64,000 nucleotides of DNA from Callipepla californica brunnescens (taxonomy: Eukaryota; Chordata; Aves; Galliformes; Odontophoridae), in the NCBI GenBank assembly GCA_023055505.1, contig JALIRH010000119.1, positions 682,001 through 746,000 on the forward strand, in the 5' to 3' direction. The notes under the pieces were generated by a model that saw nothing but the letters and a program-made list of their open reading frames with translations, was not told the origin of the DNA and did no database searches. Position 1 is the stretch's first letter. The number at the start of each line of letters is the position of its first letter. Made by a program: the position numbers and the translations under genes. Shown here piece after piece: positions 10,937 to 21,860 of the stretch.

Positions 10937-12480
10937 ACGTGTGAGGACCCATGGGTCCTCTTATTGTTTGGGATGCCAGATTCATCGCACAGATGATATA
11001 AAATGGACTGATAAAGTTCCAAGCACTTTGTGAAGTAATAAGGATAGCATCTCAGCCTGCATAACTCCAGCTACCTATACCTGGCATCCAGGTTATCAGC
11101 AAAGATGGGTCTCTCCAAACAGATGGGAACAGCCATCTCATTCTTTGATATGAGGGAAAGATAAGAGGGATGAACTTCCTTTTGCAAGTGTCCCCTTCTA
11201 TTCGCTTACTCTTGTCAGGGTGAAATTCACACTAGATTAGTCTGAACACGTAAAGTTAGCTGAATCCAAGGTTCTCTTGTCGCTTTCCTACCCCCTGTGT
11301 CATGCTATTAAATCACAAACCATCAGTCATCATGAGCTGGACTGCTCCGAATTCATACAAACAACTACAAAAGTCTAATTCAGCTTTTCTAAAAATTAAG
11401 ATGACTGATGAATGCATGAACTAACAGAAAAAAGAAATGCAAAGTTGGCCGTTCTGCTACTGCTGAAAATAAACCTCACTGAAGCACACAGGTTTTGAAT
11501 GGCATTCAGGATACCAAGAATGGTTTACTTTTTCATTGTGTTTTTTTTCCCCCAATGAAATGTATGAGGAAATAACCCATGATCAATTTAAAGCAAAAAA
11601 AAAAAACCAAACAAAAAAACAACAATTGAAAATGTACTCTCAGAATATTAACCCACATGAGCAAAAGATGACTTTCTGTAGAAGTATTTCTGCCTTCCAC
11701 TGGATAAAGGATCTATACAGGAAGTTTTACAGAAGTAAGTAAACAACCAACATTGTTTACAACACTCATCTAAAATACTTATTTAGTCAAACTGTTATAT
11801 ATGTTTAAATAAAGCCAAGCACATGCAAGATATTCAATTAATAAGATCTGTTATTACAGACTACGAGTTATCGCTATTATTGAAGGTGTTGGTGAACTGG
11901 AGAGAAAGGTATGAAAAAGTACGCTTCACGTGAAGAGAAATGTTCTATCTCAAACATTTGATGACATTTCTCATCTTTTCAGATTTATGAAAACATTGGC
12001 ACACTATCTTTGTCACGGCACCAAGAAACGAGACATTTCTGCACTCAATCACTTATGCATAGTGAACTTTAAAAGTCAGTATTTAGATTATTTGAATGAT
12101 TTACCTGCACTCAAACACAGCTATCCGCAGCCTTTGGGACTCTCACATTACTAATGGGATGAATTTCAATTAACAAGGTTAAATAATTGGATACTGCAAA
12201 AAGAACATGTTTTACGTAACTTTCTTTTCTTATAAAACACAGTTTTAAAGTAAAGAAAAAAAATACTTCTGTTTAAAACAATGCACTTGCAGTACCTGAC
12301 TGTAATAGCCGAGTCACACTTTCTTCCTCTGAATACTGACGGAAGCTGACAGCTAAGCAAGAGAAAACACACAGCAACCACGCATGTCTACTATTAATCT
12401 TACTGAACAGTCGTGAAGAATAAACATCACAAAACTTTTACCAAAAACCCCCGTATTTTAATGACCAGCAGGAGCTCCAC
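10937..12480. other. Spacer between array blocks, no gene seen
   Basis: AT-rich, with A-runs at 11595-11610. The short ORFs (for example 11930-12154, +) are not supported by splice signals or domains. Confidence 0.5.
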
Positions 12481-12482
12481 TA

Positions 12483-12880
12483 CAGGTAGGAGCCATGTAT
12501 AAATGCAAGTAAGGAAAGTAAGCAAATGGTATTTTAGATTTCTGTTTCAATAAAATAGCAAAATCAGCAGCTCTACGGATTGCACATCCACGATATTCTA
12601 TGGTGATTTATCCATTCAAACGCACCAACTGCTGTGAGCAACACATGGTTCAGAACAAAGTAAAGTAATTCCAGACACAAATGCAACATGCTGCTAAACT
12701 AAATCATCTTTGACATGACAAAAAAAAAAAAAGATGAAACATATTTACCCAGTAACGTCCTTTCACTGTTGACTGAACAACTGATTATGTGTAGATCTTT
12801 CTCAAACATACAGAGATGCTATAGAGAAATACATTAATGAAAAATAGTAGTTTAACTATATAAAGAAAAAAGAAAGAGAA
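12483..12880. repeat. Flanking segment, left copy (duplicated at 20579-20945)
   Basis: From acaggtaggagccatgtataaatgcaag it is nearly identical to 20579 onward for about 320 bp. A similar end (tagtttaactatataaagaaaa) precedes the array unit here and the unique sequence there. The only clear differences are the length of an A-run, a few substitutions and a rearranged stretch after 12790. Confidence 0.88.
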
Positions 12881-12888
12881 CAGCAAAT

Positions 12889-13132
12889 GCAGCAAGCTGA
12901 GGAGGAAAGCGAGCACCTGCTTATGGTTTAACCTGTTTATGGTTTAAAAAACAAAAGAAAAAAAAACAAGAGAGAAAAGGTAAGTACAGGAAAGGAAAGT
13001 GGAAGGGCATAGAGGAAAGGGCACAAAAAGGGAAAGGAAAAGCAGGAAAAAGCAAAGGATAGCTGAAGAAATTAAAGCAGATTGAGAAGATCAAGAGTTT
13101 CCACCAACCAAGGACCAACCAGATGAAAAGAC
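12889..13132 (+). repeat. 0.61-kb unit, left part (interrupted by ERVL)
   Basis: The copy starts at aaatgcagcaagctgaggagg and breaks at 13132, where the ERVL 5' LTR begins. It resumes at 19301 after the 3' LTR. The last five bases, AAGAC (13128-13132), are repeated at 19301-19305 as the target-site duplication. The intact site can be seen at about 20520 in another unit (gatgaaaagacacgtcggg). Confidence 0.9.
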
Positions 13133-13588
13133 TGTTGTGGTTTTGTGGTTTTGATGCCGGTATTCCACATCAGAACATCATGCAGGCCGTTAAGGAGTTA
13201 ATGCTGTGGGAGCAGGGGAGGGGCGGAGCTCCGCACCAGACGCGAGGCCCGCGCTTTTTGGTGGGGTGCTCTCCGGGCGGCTGTGAGGAGTTCAGCACGT
13301 GCGACGTAAGCTCCCAGTTTTCTGGTTTGGAAATTTTGTCTCTCTCTCTCAATTGTTCAATTTTATTAGATTTAGTAAAGTTACCGTTCCTTCTCAGATC
13401 GTGCCGTTGTGTTTTTCTTTACAGACCCTCAATCCCCTCTGTTTCCCCTCCCCCTGGAGCGCGCGGCTCTGCTGAGGCGGCCGCGCGGCAGTTTGTTTTT
13501 TTTTTTTTTTTTTTTTTTTTTCCCTCTCCCTTTCTTTTTTCCCTTCTCGGTTCCCCCTTGGGTTACTGTCACGGATAACACCGTGACA
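13133..13588 (+). repeat. ERVL 5' LTR
   Basis: 456 bp, from TGTTGTGG to CCGTGACA. It contains a GC-rich segment (about 13210-13300), a (TC)n stretch, and a T-run of about 24 near 13498. It matches the 3' LTR base for base in what I compared, except in and around the T-run (gtttgttttt versus gtttgtttgttttt). Confidence 0.93.
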
Positions 13589-13603
13589 CATTATTGGTGG
13601 AGA

Positions 13604-15547
13604 ATGCGGGTAATCCAGTATTTGTACTCCCCTGTAAAACTGGTGCTGAGTGGACTAAGGGTTTTCATGTACCTTAGAGCATGTTGGCGCCTTTTTAAGC
13701 TCCTCATGTTCAGCATGGGAGTCATATCTGCATACAGCTGCTTTAGTGTGCTGATGGGGTTACCCCCCTCCCGCCTAAACAGTCTGGTTAATATGACAGA
13801 TTATACTGCATTTGGATTGGTTTCCAGGTACTCTTTTCAGGTTTTTACCTATTTTCAAGGTGTCAGCCTGGCAACTGTGTTATCTGTTTTCCTGAACATA
13901 CTCTGTGCAATGGTATTTTACATCCAGTGGAGGAAGCCTTCCTCAGAACCAGAGAGTGTTGAATGGCAGGGAAGGTGGGAAAAGTTAGGGAAGAAATTAG
14001 AAGCGTGGGGACCCCCGGTGCAATGTGATTTTGATCTTGAGCACCTGCGGGATCCTGAGAAATTCAGTGAGTGTTTAGGTCAGGAGTCATGTGACTCAGG
14101 AAGATCTGAGAAGGAACGGATTGTTTGGGGCTTGGCTTGTGCTTATCGAGCTATAATTGATATTCTTGAGAGAAATGGTTTCCAAACCGAGGTTCAGAGC
14201 AAAAATGAAAACCTTGAGGTTAAACCTGACCAGTCACAGGAAGCACCGGCATCCGTGTCGGTTGCCCCTGTGGAAGGCCAGAAATGGAAACGAGTGTCCT
14301 CGCGGCTAGAACGGAAAGAAGAAGAAGCAGAGAAAAAAAAGGAAGATCCAGGTGAGGGGCCCTCTTCAGCACCAACACCACCACCACCACCTAAAAAGGC
14401 CACTAAGGAAGGTGAGAAATGTGGAGACGACAGAGATGAGAAAGAAGAGGAAGATCCAGGTGAGGGGCCCTCCTCAGCACCACCACCACCACCACCACCT
14501 AGAAAGGCCACTAAGAAAAGTGTGAGGCATGGAGAGGACAGTGATAATGAAGAAATCACCATTACTACTATTCGTCGGCCCCTAAAGATGACTGAAATCC
14601 AGGGTTCAAGAAAGGAGTTTGTACGGCGCTCAGATGAACCTATTGTCACCTGGTTGCTGCGGTGTTGGGACAACGGTGCCAGCAGCGTGTCCCTTGATGG
14701 CAACGAAGCCCGCCAACTGGGAAGCATTGCTCGAGACTCAGCTATTGACAGAGGGATTAGTAGATGTCTGAGTGGAGTTGCTACCCTCTGGGAATGAGTA
14801 CTAGTAGCTGTAAAGGAGAGATTTCCTTACAAAGACGATCTGGAGCCTAAGGTGGAAAGATGGAATACTGTGGAGAAGGGCGTCCAATTTCTGAGAGAAA
14901 TGGCTGTAGTAGAGATGCTGTACGATCCTACTTTCGTCCCTAACAACCCACACCAGGACCGCGATCCTGAGAAAGCATGGTGTAAAGCTGATGTATATCG
15001 GAAGCTCTCAAAAACAGCACCAGAAAGGTACGCAAGTACACTGGTAGCAACATTCAATATACTCGAGGGCCGAAACAGAAGACTCCCATTTCATGAAGTG
15101 GTTACTACACTTCAAAATTTTGAACAACAACTTCCACCATCACACGTTTCCATTGCAGCTGTATCATCGGTAGCAGGAGAAGTCAGTGACATAAAGAAGA
15201 TAGTAAAAATGATACTGGAGGAATTGTCCTTACTGATGAACCGGGATGGACCTGTGTCAGTATCAGAAACACCGGATGAAGACGGGGATGATCCAAAGAA
15301 TCTGATGGAGAAACTGATCAAACTGATAAAAGTCTCAGCCATCAAAGGCAACCGCCTCTCTGCTCGAGCAGATGACAGCAGTAACTTCATGTCGCGTGTG
15401 TCCATGTGGAGCTTCTTACGAGAAAATGGAGAGGACATGAAGAAGTGGCATAAAAAACCCACCCCTGCACTACGAGCACGTGTGAGAGAATTACAGCAGA
15501 GATCAGCCACCAATGAAATTGCTCCGGTCACCACAGGTAACCAATAG
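13604..15547 (+). pseudogene. gag: ERVL gag, interrupted by one in-frame stop
   Basis: One reading frame runs from after the LTR to the TAG at 15545-15547, broken only by TGA at 14795-14797. The true start is uncertain: the ATG at 13604 overlaps the presumed primer-binding site, and the next in-frame ATGs are at 13664 and 13709. The N-terminal part is hydrophobic. The middle has two tandem copies of a roughly 40-residue acidic, proline-rich repeat (EDPGEGPSSAP followed by a proline run, about 14343-14520). The C-terminal half (14852-15547) is a plain alpha-helical capsid-like region. I see no CCHC zinc knuckle. Gag forms the particle shell. With the stop, only a truncated product is expected. 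Confidence 0.8.
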
Positions 15548-18500
15548 AGGGGCCCTGCCCTCAGCCAGGGGAGGGAAAGGGATAATAGAGTGCATTGGAC
15601 TGTGTGGATTCGATGGCCTGGCACATCAGAGCCACAAAAATATAAGGCACTGGTGGACACTGGTGCACAGTGCACTCTAATGCCTTCGAGTTATAAAGGG
15701 ACAGAATTGATTTATATTTCTGGAGTGACTGGGGGCTCTCAGGAATTGTCTGTGTTGGAGGCAGAAATAAGCCTCACCGGTAAAGACTGGCAGAAACATC
15801 GTATAGTGACTGGACAGGGGGCTCCATGCATACTCGGTATTGATTATCTTAGAAGGGGACATTTCAAGGATCCCAAGGGATACCGATGGGCTTTTGGAAT
15901 AGCTGCTGTAGATGCTGACAACATTCAGCAGCTGTCTGTCTTACCTGGCCTGTCAGAGGATCCGTTTGTTGTGGGGGTACTGAAAGTAAAAGAGCAGCAG
16001 GTACCAATTGCGACAAAAACAGTACACAGACGGCAATACCGTACCAACAGGGATTCCTTGCTCCCCATTCATGATTTGATCCGTCAGTTAGAGGGCCAGG
16101 GAGTGATCAGCAAAACCCACTCACCGTTTAACAGCCCCATATGGCCGGTACGTAAATCCAATGGAGAATGGAGGCTGACGGTAGATTACCGTGGTCTGAA
16201 TGAAGTCACACCCCCACTGAGTGCTGCTGTGCCAGATATGTTGGAGCTGCAATATGAACTGGAGTCAAAAGCAGCCAAGTGGTACGCCACCATTGACATT
16301 GCCAATGCGTTCTTCTCTATTCCTTTGGCCACAGAGTGCAGACCACAGTTCGCTTTCACATGGAGGGGCATTCAGTACACTTGGAACCGTTTGCCCCAGG
16401 GGTGGAAACACAGCCCAACCATTTGCCATGGGTTGATCCAGACCACACTGGAACAGGGTGGGGCACCTGAGCACCTCCAATATATTGATGACATTGTTGT
16501 GTGGGGTGATACAGCAGAAGAAGTTTTTAAAAAAAGGAGAGCAAATAATCCAAATTCTTCTGGGTGCTGGTTTTGCTATCAAACGAAACAAAGTGAAGGG
16601 ACCTGCCCAAGAAATTTCTAGGAGTAAAATGGCAAGATGGGCGTCGTCACATCCCAGGTGGTTGACAAAATCACCAGCATGTCACCACCCACTATCAAAA
16701 AGGAGACACAGTCTTTTCTCGGTGTAGTAGGCTTTTGGAGGATGCATGTCCCAAATTACAGTCTCATAGTAAGCCCCCTCTATCAGGTGACCTGAAAGAA
16801 GAATAATTTTGCATGGGGTCCTGAACAGCAGCAGGCCTTTGAGCAGATTAAACAGGAGATAGCCCGTGCTGTTGCCCTGGGGCCAGTACGGATGGGACAG
16901 GACGTAAAGAACATCCTATACACTGCTGCTGGAGAGAAAGGTCCCACTTGGAGTCTGTGGCAAAGAGCCCCTGGGGAGACCCGAGGCCGACCCCTGGGAT
17001 TTTGGAGCAGAGCGTACAGGGGTTCGGAAGAGTGCTACACTCCAACTGAGAAGGAGATTTTGGCAGCATACGAGGGAGTTCGGGCTGCCTCTGAAGTAAT
17101 TGGCACTGAGACGCAGCTGCTCCTGGCACCTCGATTGCCAGTGTTGAACTGGATGTTCAGAGGAAAGGTTCCCTCCACCCATCACGCTACCGATGCCACC
17201 TGGAGTAAGTGGATTGCGCTGATTACACAGCGAGCTCGGATGGGAAACCTCAGCCGTCCAGGGATGTTAGAGGTGATCATGGACTGGCCTGAAGGCAAGA
17301 AATTTGGAACATCACCAGCAGAGGAGGTACCACGTGCAAAAGAGGCCCCGCCATATAATGAACTATCAGAAAATGAAAAGACATATGCCCTCTTCACTGA
17401 CGGATCGTGTCGTATTGTTGGGAAACATCGCAGATGGAAGGCTGCTGTGTGGAGCCCCACACGACGAGTAGCAGAGGCCACCGAAGGAGAAGGAGAGTCA
17501 AGCCAATTTGCAGAGGTAAAGGCTGTCCAGCTAGCCTTAGATGTGGCTGAACGTGAGAGGTGGCCAATGCTGTATCTCTATACTGACTCTTGGATGGTGG
17601 CAAATGCTTTATGGGGGTGGTTGCAGCAGTGGGAACAAAACAACTGGCAAAGAAAGGGTAAACCTATCTGGGCTGCGGAACTGTGGAAAGACATTGCTGT
17701 CCGAACAAAAAGGTTGGGTGTAAAGGTGCGCCACGTAGATGCTCATGTGCCCAAGAATCGAGCTACTGAGGAACAGAAAAATAACCATCAGGTAGATCAA
17801 GCTGCCAAAATTGAGGTGTCTCAAATAGACTTGGATTGGCAGAACAAAGGAGAGTTATTCTTAGCTCGGTGGGCCCATGAGACCTCAGGCCATCAAGGAA
17901 GGGATGCAACCTATAAGTGGGCTAGAGACCGAGGGGTGGACTTAACTATGGATGCCATCGCACAGGTGATCCATGACTGTGATACATGTACCATAATTAA
18001 ACAGGCCAAGAGGATGAAACCTCTCTGGCAGGAAGGGCGATGGCAGAAGTATAAATATGGGGAGGCGTGGCAGGTTGATTATATCACCTTGCCGCGATCT
18101 CACAGTGGTAAGCGTTATGTGCTCACCATGGTGGAGGCGACCACTGGGTGGCTTGAAACATATGCAGTACCCCATGCTACTGCCCGAAACACCATCTTAG
18201 GCTTAGAGAAGCAAATCCTATGGCGACATGGAACCCCAGAAAGAATTGAGTCCGATAATGGGACTCATTTCAAAAATTCACTTGTGGATACTTGGGCCAA
18301 GGAACATGGCATTGAATGGGTCTATCATATTCCCTACCATGCACCAGCTGCTGGTAAGATCGAGCGCTATAACGGGTTGTTAAAAACCACACTGAAAGCA
18401 CTGGGTGGCGGGACATTTAAGGATTGGGAGAAAAATCTGTCAGAAGCCACCTGGTTGGTCAACACTAGGGGATCAGTAAACCGAGATGGTGCTACACAAT

Positions 18501-18724
18501 CCAGCTCCCTACAGACCATAGAGGGAGATAAGGTCCCTGTAGTACATGTGAAGAGCATGTTGGGAAAAGCAGTGTGGGTCCTTCCAGCCTCTGGAAAGGG
18601 CAGACCCCTCCGTGGAACAGTTTTTGCACAGGGACCTGGGTGCACCTGGTGGGTAATGGATAAAAATGGGGATGTCCAGTGTGTACCACAAGGGAATTTG
18701 ATGCTGGGGGAGTGCAGTCTGTGA
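15548..18724 (+). pseudogene. pol: ERVL pol (protease, RT, RNase H, integrase), frameshifted
   Basis: Pol is in the same frame as gag, separated by a single TAG. Motifs in order: aspartic protease DTGA (Asp codon at 15656); reverse transcriptase with WRLTVDYRGLN and catalytic YIDD (16481-16492); RNase H with FTDGS (about 17393) and YTDSW (about 17580); integrase with an HHCC zinc site (HETSGH, then CDTC, about 17876-17985) and DDE residues in WQVDYI, SDNG and ERYN (18068-18374). Between about 16530 and 16660 the coding register changes three times, starting in an A-run, and returns to the original frame. A TGA at 16793-16795 follows. The RT thumb and connection are therefore broken, while RNase H plus integrase form one long open frame (16892-18724, 610 codons). 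Confidence 0.9.
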
Positions 18725-18842
18725 TTCCATGTGTATATGTATATGTATAGATATGTTTGTATGTAATCTGTGTTATTGCTGTTCTTGGTTCTATATAGAT
18801 ACATGTTAAGCATGATGTGATGATGTGGAATAAGGGGTGGAA

Positions 18843-19300
18843 TGTTGTGGTTTTGTGGTTTTGATGCCGGTATTCCACATCAGAACATCATGCAGGCCGT
18901 TAAGGAGTTAATGCTGTGGGAGCAGGGGAGGGGCGGAGCTCCGCACCAGACGCGAGGCCCGCGCTTTTTGGTGGGGTGCTCTCCGGGCGGCTGTGAGGAG
19001 TTCAGCACGTGCGACGTAAGCTCCCAGTTTTCTGGTTTGGAAATTTTGTCTCTCTCTCTCAATTGTTCAATTTTATTAGATTTAGTAAAGTTACCGTTCC
19101 TTCTCAGATCGTGCCGTTGTGTTTTTCTTTACAGACCCTCAATCCCCTCTGTTTCCCCTCCCCCTGGAGCGCGCGGCTCTGCTGAGGCGGCCGCGCGGCA
19201 GTTTGTTTGTTTTTTTTTTTTTTTTTTTTTTTTCCCTCTCCCTTTCTTTTTTCCCTTCTCGGTTCCCCCTTGGGTTACTGTCACGGATAACACCGTGACA
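18843..19300 (+). repeat. ERVL 3' LTR
   Basis: 458 bp, preceded by the polypurine tract gtggaataaggggtggaa. It is the same as the 5' LTR apart from the T-run, and is followed directly by AAGAC. Confidence 0.93.
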
Positions 19301-20578
19301 AAGACACGTCGGGTAGCAAGTCTGGAGGAGTCCAGGCCTGCTATACACAATGACAGCAGGCACCTGACGAAGCCAAACGCTGACCATCCATGCCTGGGAG
19401 GTGGAATGGGTAGCTACTGGGCATGCTGCTGCCTCCACGAGAGATGCGATTTCTAGGCTACCTACCCCGAAGGAGTCCGGGGCTGTTATCCAGAAGCAAG
19501 CATCTCTCTGGAGGAAGGGAAGGTTCTCCCAATCATGCCGTGGAGGAGGCAAGGGTAGCTACCAGGCATGGATCTACTCAGCAAACACGTGAAAAGCCTT
19601 CAGGCCACCAGCAGGGAAGAGCTAAGAACACCCACGAGGCGTGAACCGAACTCAGCAATTCAGAAAGTCAAATGCATCAAGCTGAGGAGGAAAGCGGGCA
19701 CCGGCTGGCTTCTGTTTAGGGTTTCAAAAAACAAAAGAGAAAAACAAGCAAGAGAGAAAAGGTAAGTACAGGAAAGGAAAGAGGAACGACACAGAGGCAA
19801 GGGCACAAAACGAGAAAGGAAAAGCAGGAAAAACCAATGGATCGCTGAAGAAATTAAAGCGGATTGAAAAGATCAAGAGTTTCCACCAACCAAGGACCAA
19901 CCAGATGAAAAGACATGTCGGGTAGCAAGCCTGGAGGAGTCCAGGCCTGCTATCCACGATGACAGCAGGCACCTGACGAGGCCAAACGCTGACCATCCAT
20001 GCCTGGGAGGTGGAAAGGGTAGCTACTGGGCATGCTGCTGCCTCCACGAGAGATGCGATTTCTAGGCTACCTACCCCGAAGGAGTCCGGGGCTGTTATTC
20101 AGAAGCATGCATCTCTCTGGAGGAAAGGAAGGTTCTCCCAGTCGTGCCGCGGAGGAGGCAAGGGAAGCTACCAGGCATGGATCTACTCAGCAAACACGTG
20201 AAAAGCCTTCAGGCCACCAGCAGGGAAGAGGTAAGAACACCCACGAGGCGTGAACCCAACTGACCATAGGAAGAGAATAACAAATGCATCGAGCTGAGGA
20301 GGAAAGCGGGCACCTGAAGGCTTCTGTTTATGGTTTCAAAAAACAAAAGACAAAAACAAGCAGAGAGAAAAGGTAAGTACAGGAAAGGAAAGAGGAATGA
20401 CACAGAGTCAAGGGCACAAGAAAGGGAAAGGAAAAGCAGGAAAATCCAATGTATTGCTGAATAAATTAAAGCTGAATGAAAAGATCAAGAGTTTCCACCA
20501 ACTAAAGACCAACCAGATGAAAAGACACGTCGGGTAGCAAGCCTGGAGGAGTCCAGGCCTGCTATCCACGATGACAGC
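19301..20578 (+). repeat. Tandem array, second block, of the ~0.61-kb unit
   Basis: It holds the right part of the ERVL-split unit (19301-19669), a complete unit (19670-20281, 612 bp) and a partial unit (20282-20578). The partial unit breaks in gatgacagca and joins the duplicated flanking segment. The units share the motifs listed for the first block. Confidence 0.87.
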
Positions 20579-20945
20579 ACAGGTAGGAGCCATGTATAAA
20601 TGCAAGTAAGGAAAGTAAGCAAATGGTATTTTAGATTTCTGTTTCAATAAAATAGCAAAATCAGCAGCTCTACGGATTGCACATCCACGATATTCTATGG
20701 TGATTTATCCATTCAAACGCACTAACTGCTGTGAGCAACACATGGTTCAGAACAAAGTAAAGTAATTCCAGACACAAATGCAACATGCTGCTAAACTAAA
20801 TCATCTTTGACATGACAAAAAAAAAAAAAAAAGATGAAACATATTTACCCAGTAACGTCCTTTCACTGTTGACTGAACAACTGATTATGCGTAGATCTAC
20901 GCTACAAATCTAAACTACAAATTGTAGTTTAACTATATAAAGAAA
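20579..20945. repeat. Flanking segment, right copy (duplicate of 12483-12880)
   Basis: Nearly identical to the left copy from caggtaggagccatgtataa. With the left copy it brackets the second array block, the arrangement expected from unequal exchange or a segmental tandem duplication. Confidence 0.88.
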
Positions 20946-21564
20946 ATCTTTTAATTACTCTTCCCTAGGAAAACACTGCTGACCAGTACATATTTTTTTT
21001 TATTTCAAAAGCAAATAATTCCAAGGCCAGAAGAACCACATTTCAAACCTCATTTGTACCACTTCTTTTTCTCATTTCTTTGTTTCTTATGAGTCCTTCT
21101 GAGCTCCATGTTGCCACTGGAGCTCCACAGCAAACTTTTACATCACTATGAAATTTTGCCCACTTCATACAGTTACGGGGACATCTGCAAGGAACCATCA
21201 TCATGGTTCCAGCCACTGAACCCTCCATTTGAGAACCATTTCTCATAAATGGAAGCACTGGACAGTCCGAAGAGGCACACGTAACAAAACAGAAAAATGT
21301 TACTTTTAAGGACGTATGCTCAAAGTGAGGAGAGATCTTCAATTAGCTGTAAAGAAATAAAGACTCGAGGCATGACGCTGTACTGTTCCCAAGTCCTTCA
21401 GAGGTTCTTTCATCTTAGTACTGAGCATAATTTGAGAACCTTCTTGGTCTCTCCTGTTTGAAATAAACCTGTAATTCCTTATAGACATAACATACTGTGT
21501 TGTAATGCATCGAAACCTAAAATACTATGGTATTGTTCTCACCAGGCAAAACTACAGGTCTCAC

Positions 21565-21621
21565 CTCGTTTTCTTTAGTTTGGAGGTCATACAATCCAAC
21601 ATGGGTACTTCTCTGATTTCC
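21565..21621 (-). other. Candidate exon, minus strand (unknown gene)
   Basis: A 57-bp segment is flanked on the minus strand by an acceptor (ttccatag) and a donor (gtgaga). It is open in phase 0 and encodes GNQRSTHVGLYDLQTKENE. Compatible with a coding exon; gene not recognised. Confidence 0.35.
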
Positions 21622-21802
21622 CTATGGAAAGAGGAACAAGAACAATGACATTTTTTTCCCAGTTTTAGAATTAACACGAGAGAAAGCTGAAACATAGCCA
21701 ACCCACTGCCCGTGAGCTGCGCCATATCCCACGTGCCGCTATCTTTACTTTGGTTCTCAGCTGTTTTTAGTTATAGGCAGCATGGCAAGGAAGAGATAGC
21801 CA

Positions 21803-21860
21803 AAGGGATCACAGGATGGCTAGAGTTGGAAGGGTACTTAAAGATGATCACACCTGGTGA
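21803..21860 (-). mobile_element. CR1 LINE 3' tail remnant
   Basis: gatcacaggatggctagagtt and ggaagggtacttaaagatgatc match the reverse complement of a CR1 end. About 55 bp remain. Confidence 0.6.

Larger units (their letters stand above)
13133..19300 (+). mobile_element. ERVL-type endogenous retrovirus, full length, env-less
   Basis: The provirus is bounded by two long terminal repeats that begin TGTTGTGG and end GTGACA, with a 5-bp duplication AAGAC on each side. Internally it has a primer-binding-site-like TGG at 13595, gag, then pol (protease, reverse transcriptase, RNase H, integrase), then a polypurine tract (aaggggtggaa) just before the 3' LTR. No envelope gene or dUTPase is visible between the pol stop (18724) and the LTR. 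ERVL elements (class III, spuma-like) typically lack env. The LTRs are almost identical, so the insertion is young, yet gag and pol contain stops and frame changes. It inserted into a copy of the 0.61-kb tandem unit. Confidence 0.93.

Noticed and set aside
13409..13600. Start of the 462-codon frame inside the 5' LTR, and the 151- and 204-codon ORFs at 13123 and 18842
   Set aside because: The frames begin in LTR sequence (T-run encodes poly-Phe) and do not belong to gag; the same peptide appears at both LTRs.
14194..14727. 177-codon minus-strand ORF within gag
   Set aside because: Antisense shadow of the gag repeat; Gly and Ser runs arise from the proline codons of gag.
18725..18842. Search for env or dUTPase after ERVL pol
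   Set aside because: Only 118 bp remain, made of a TATATG tract and the polypurine tract; no coding potential.
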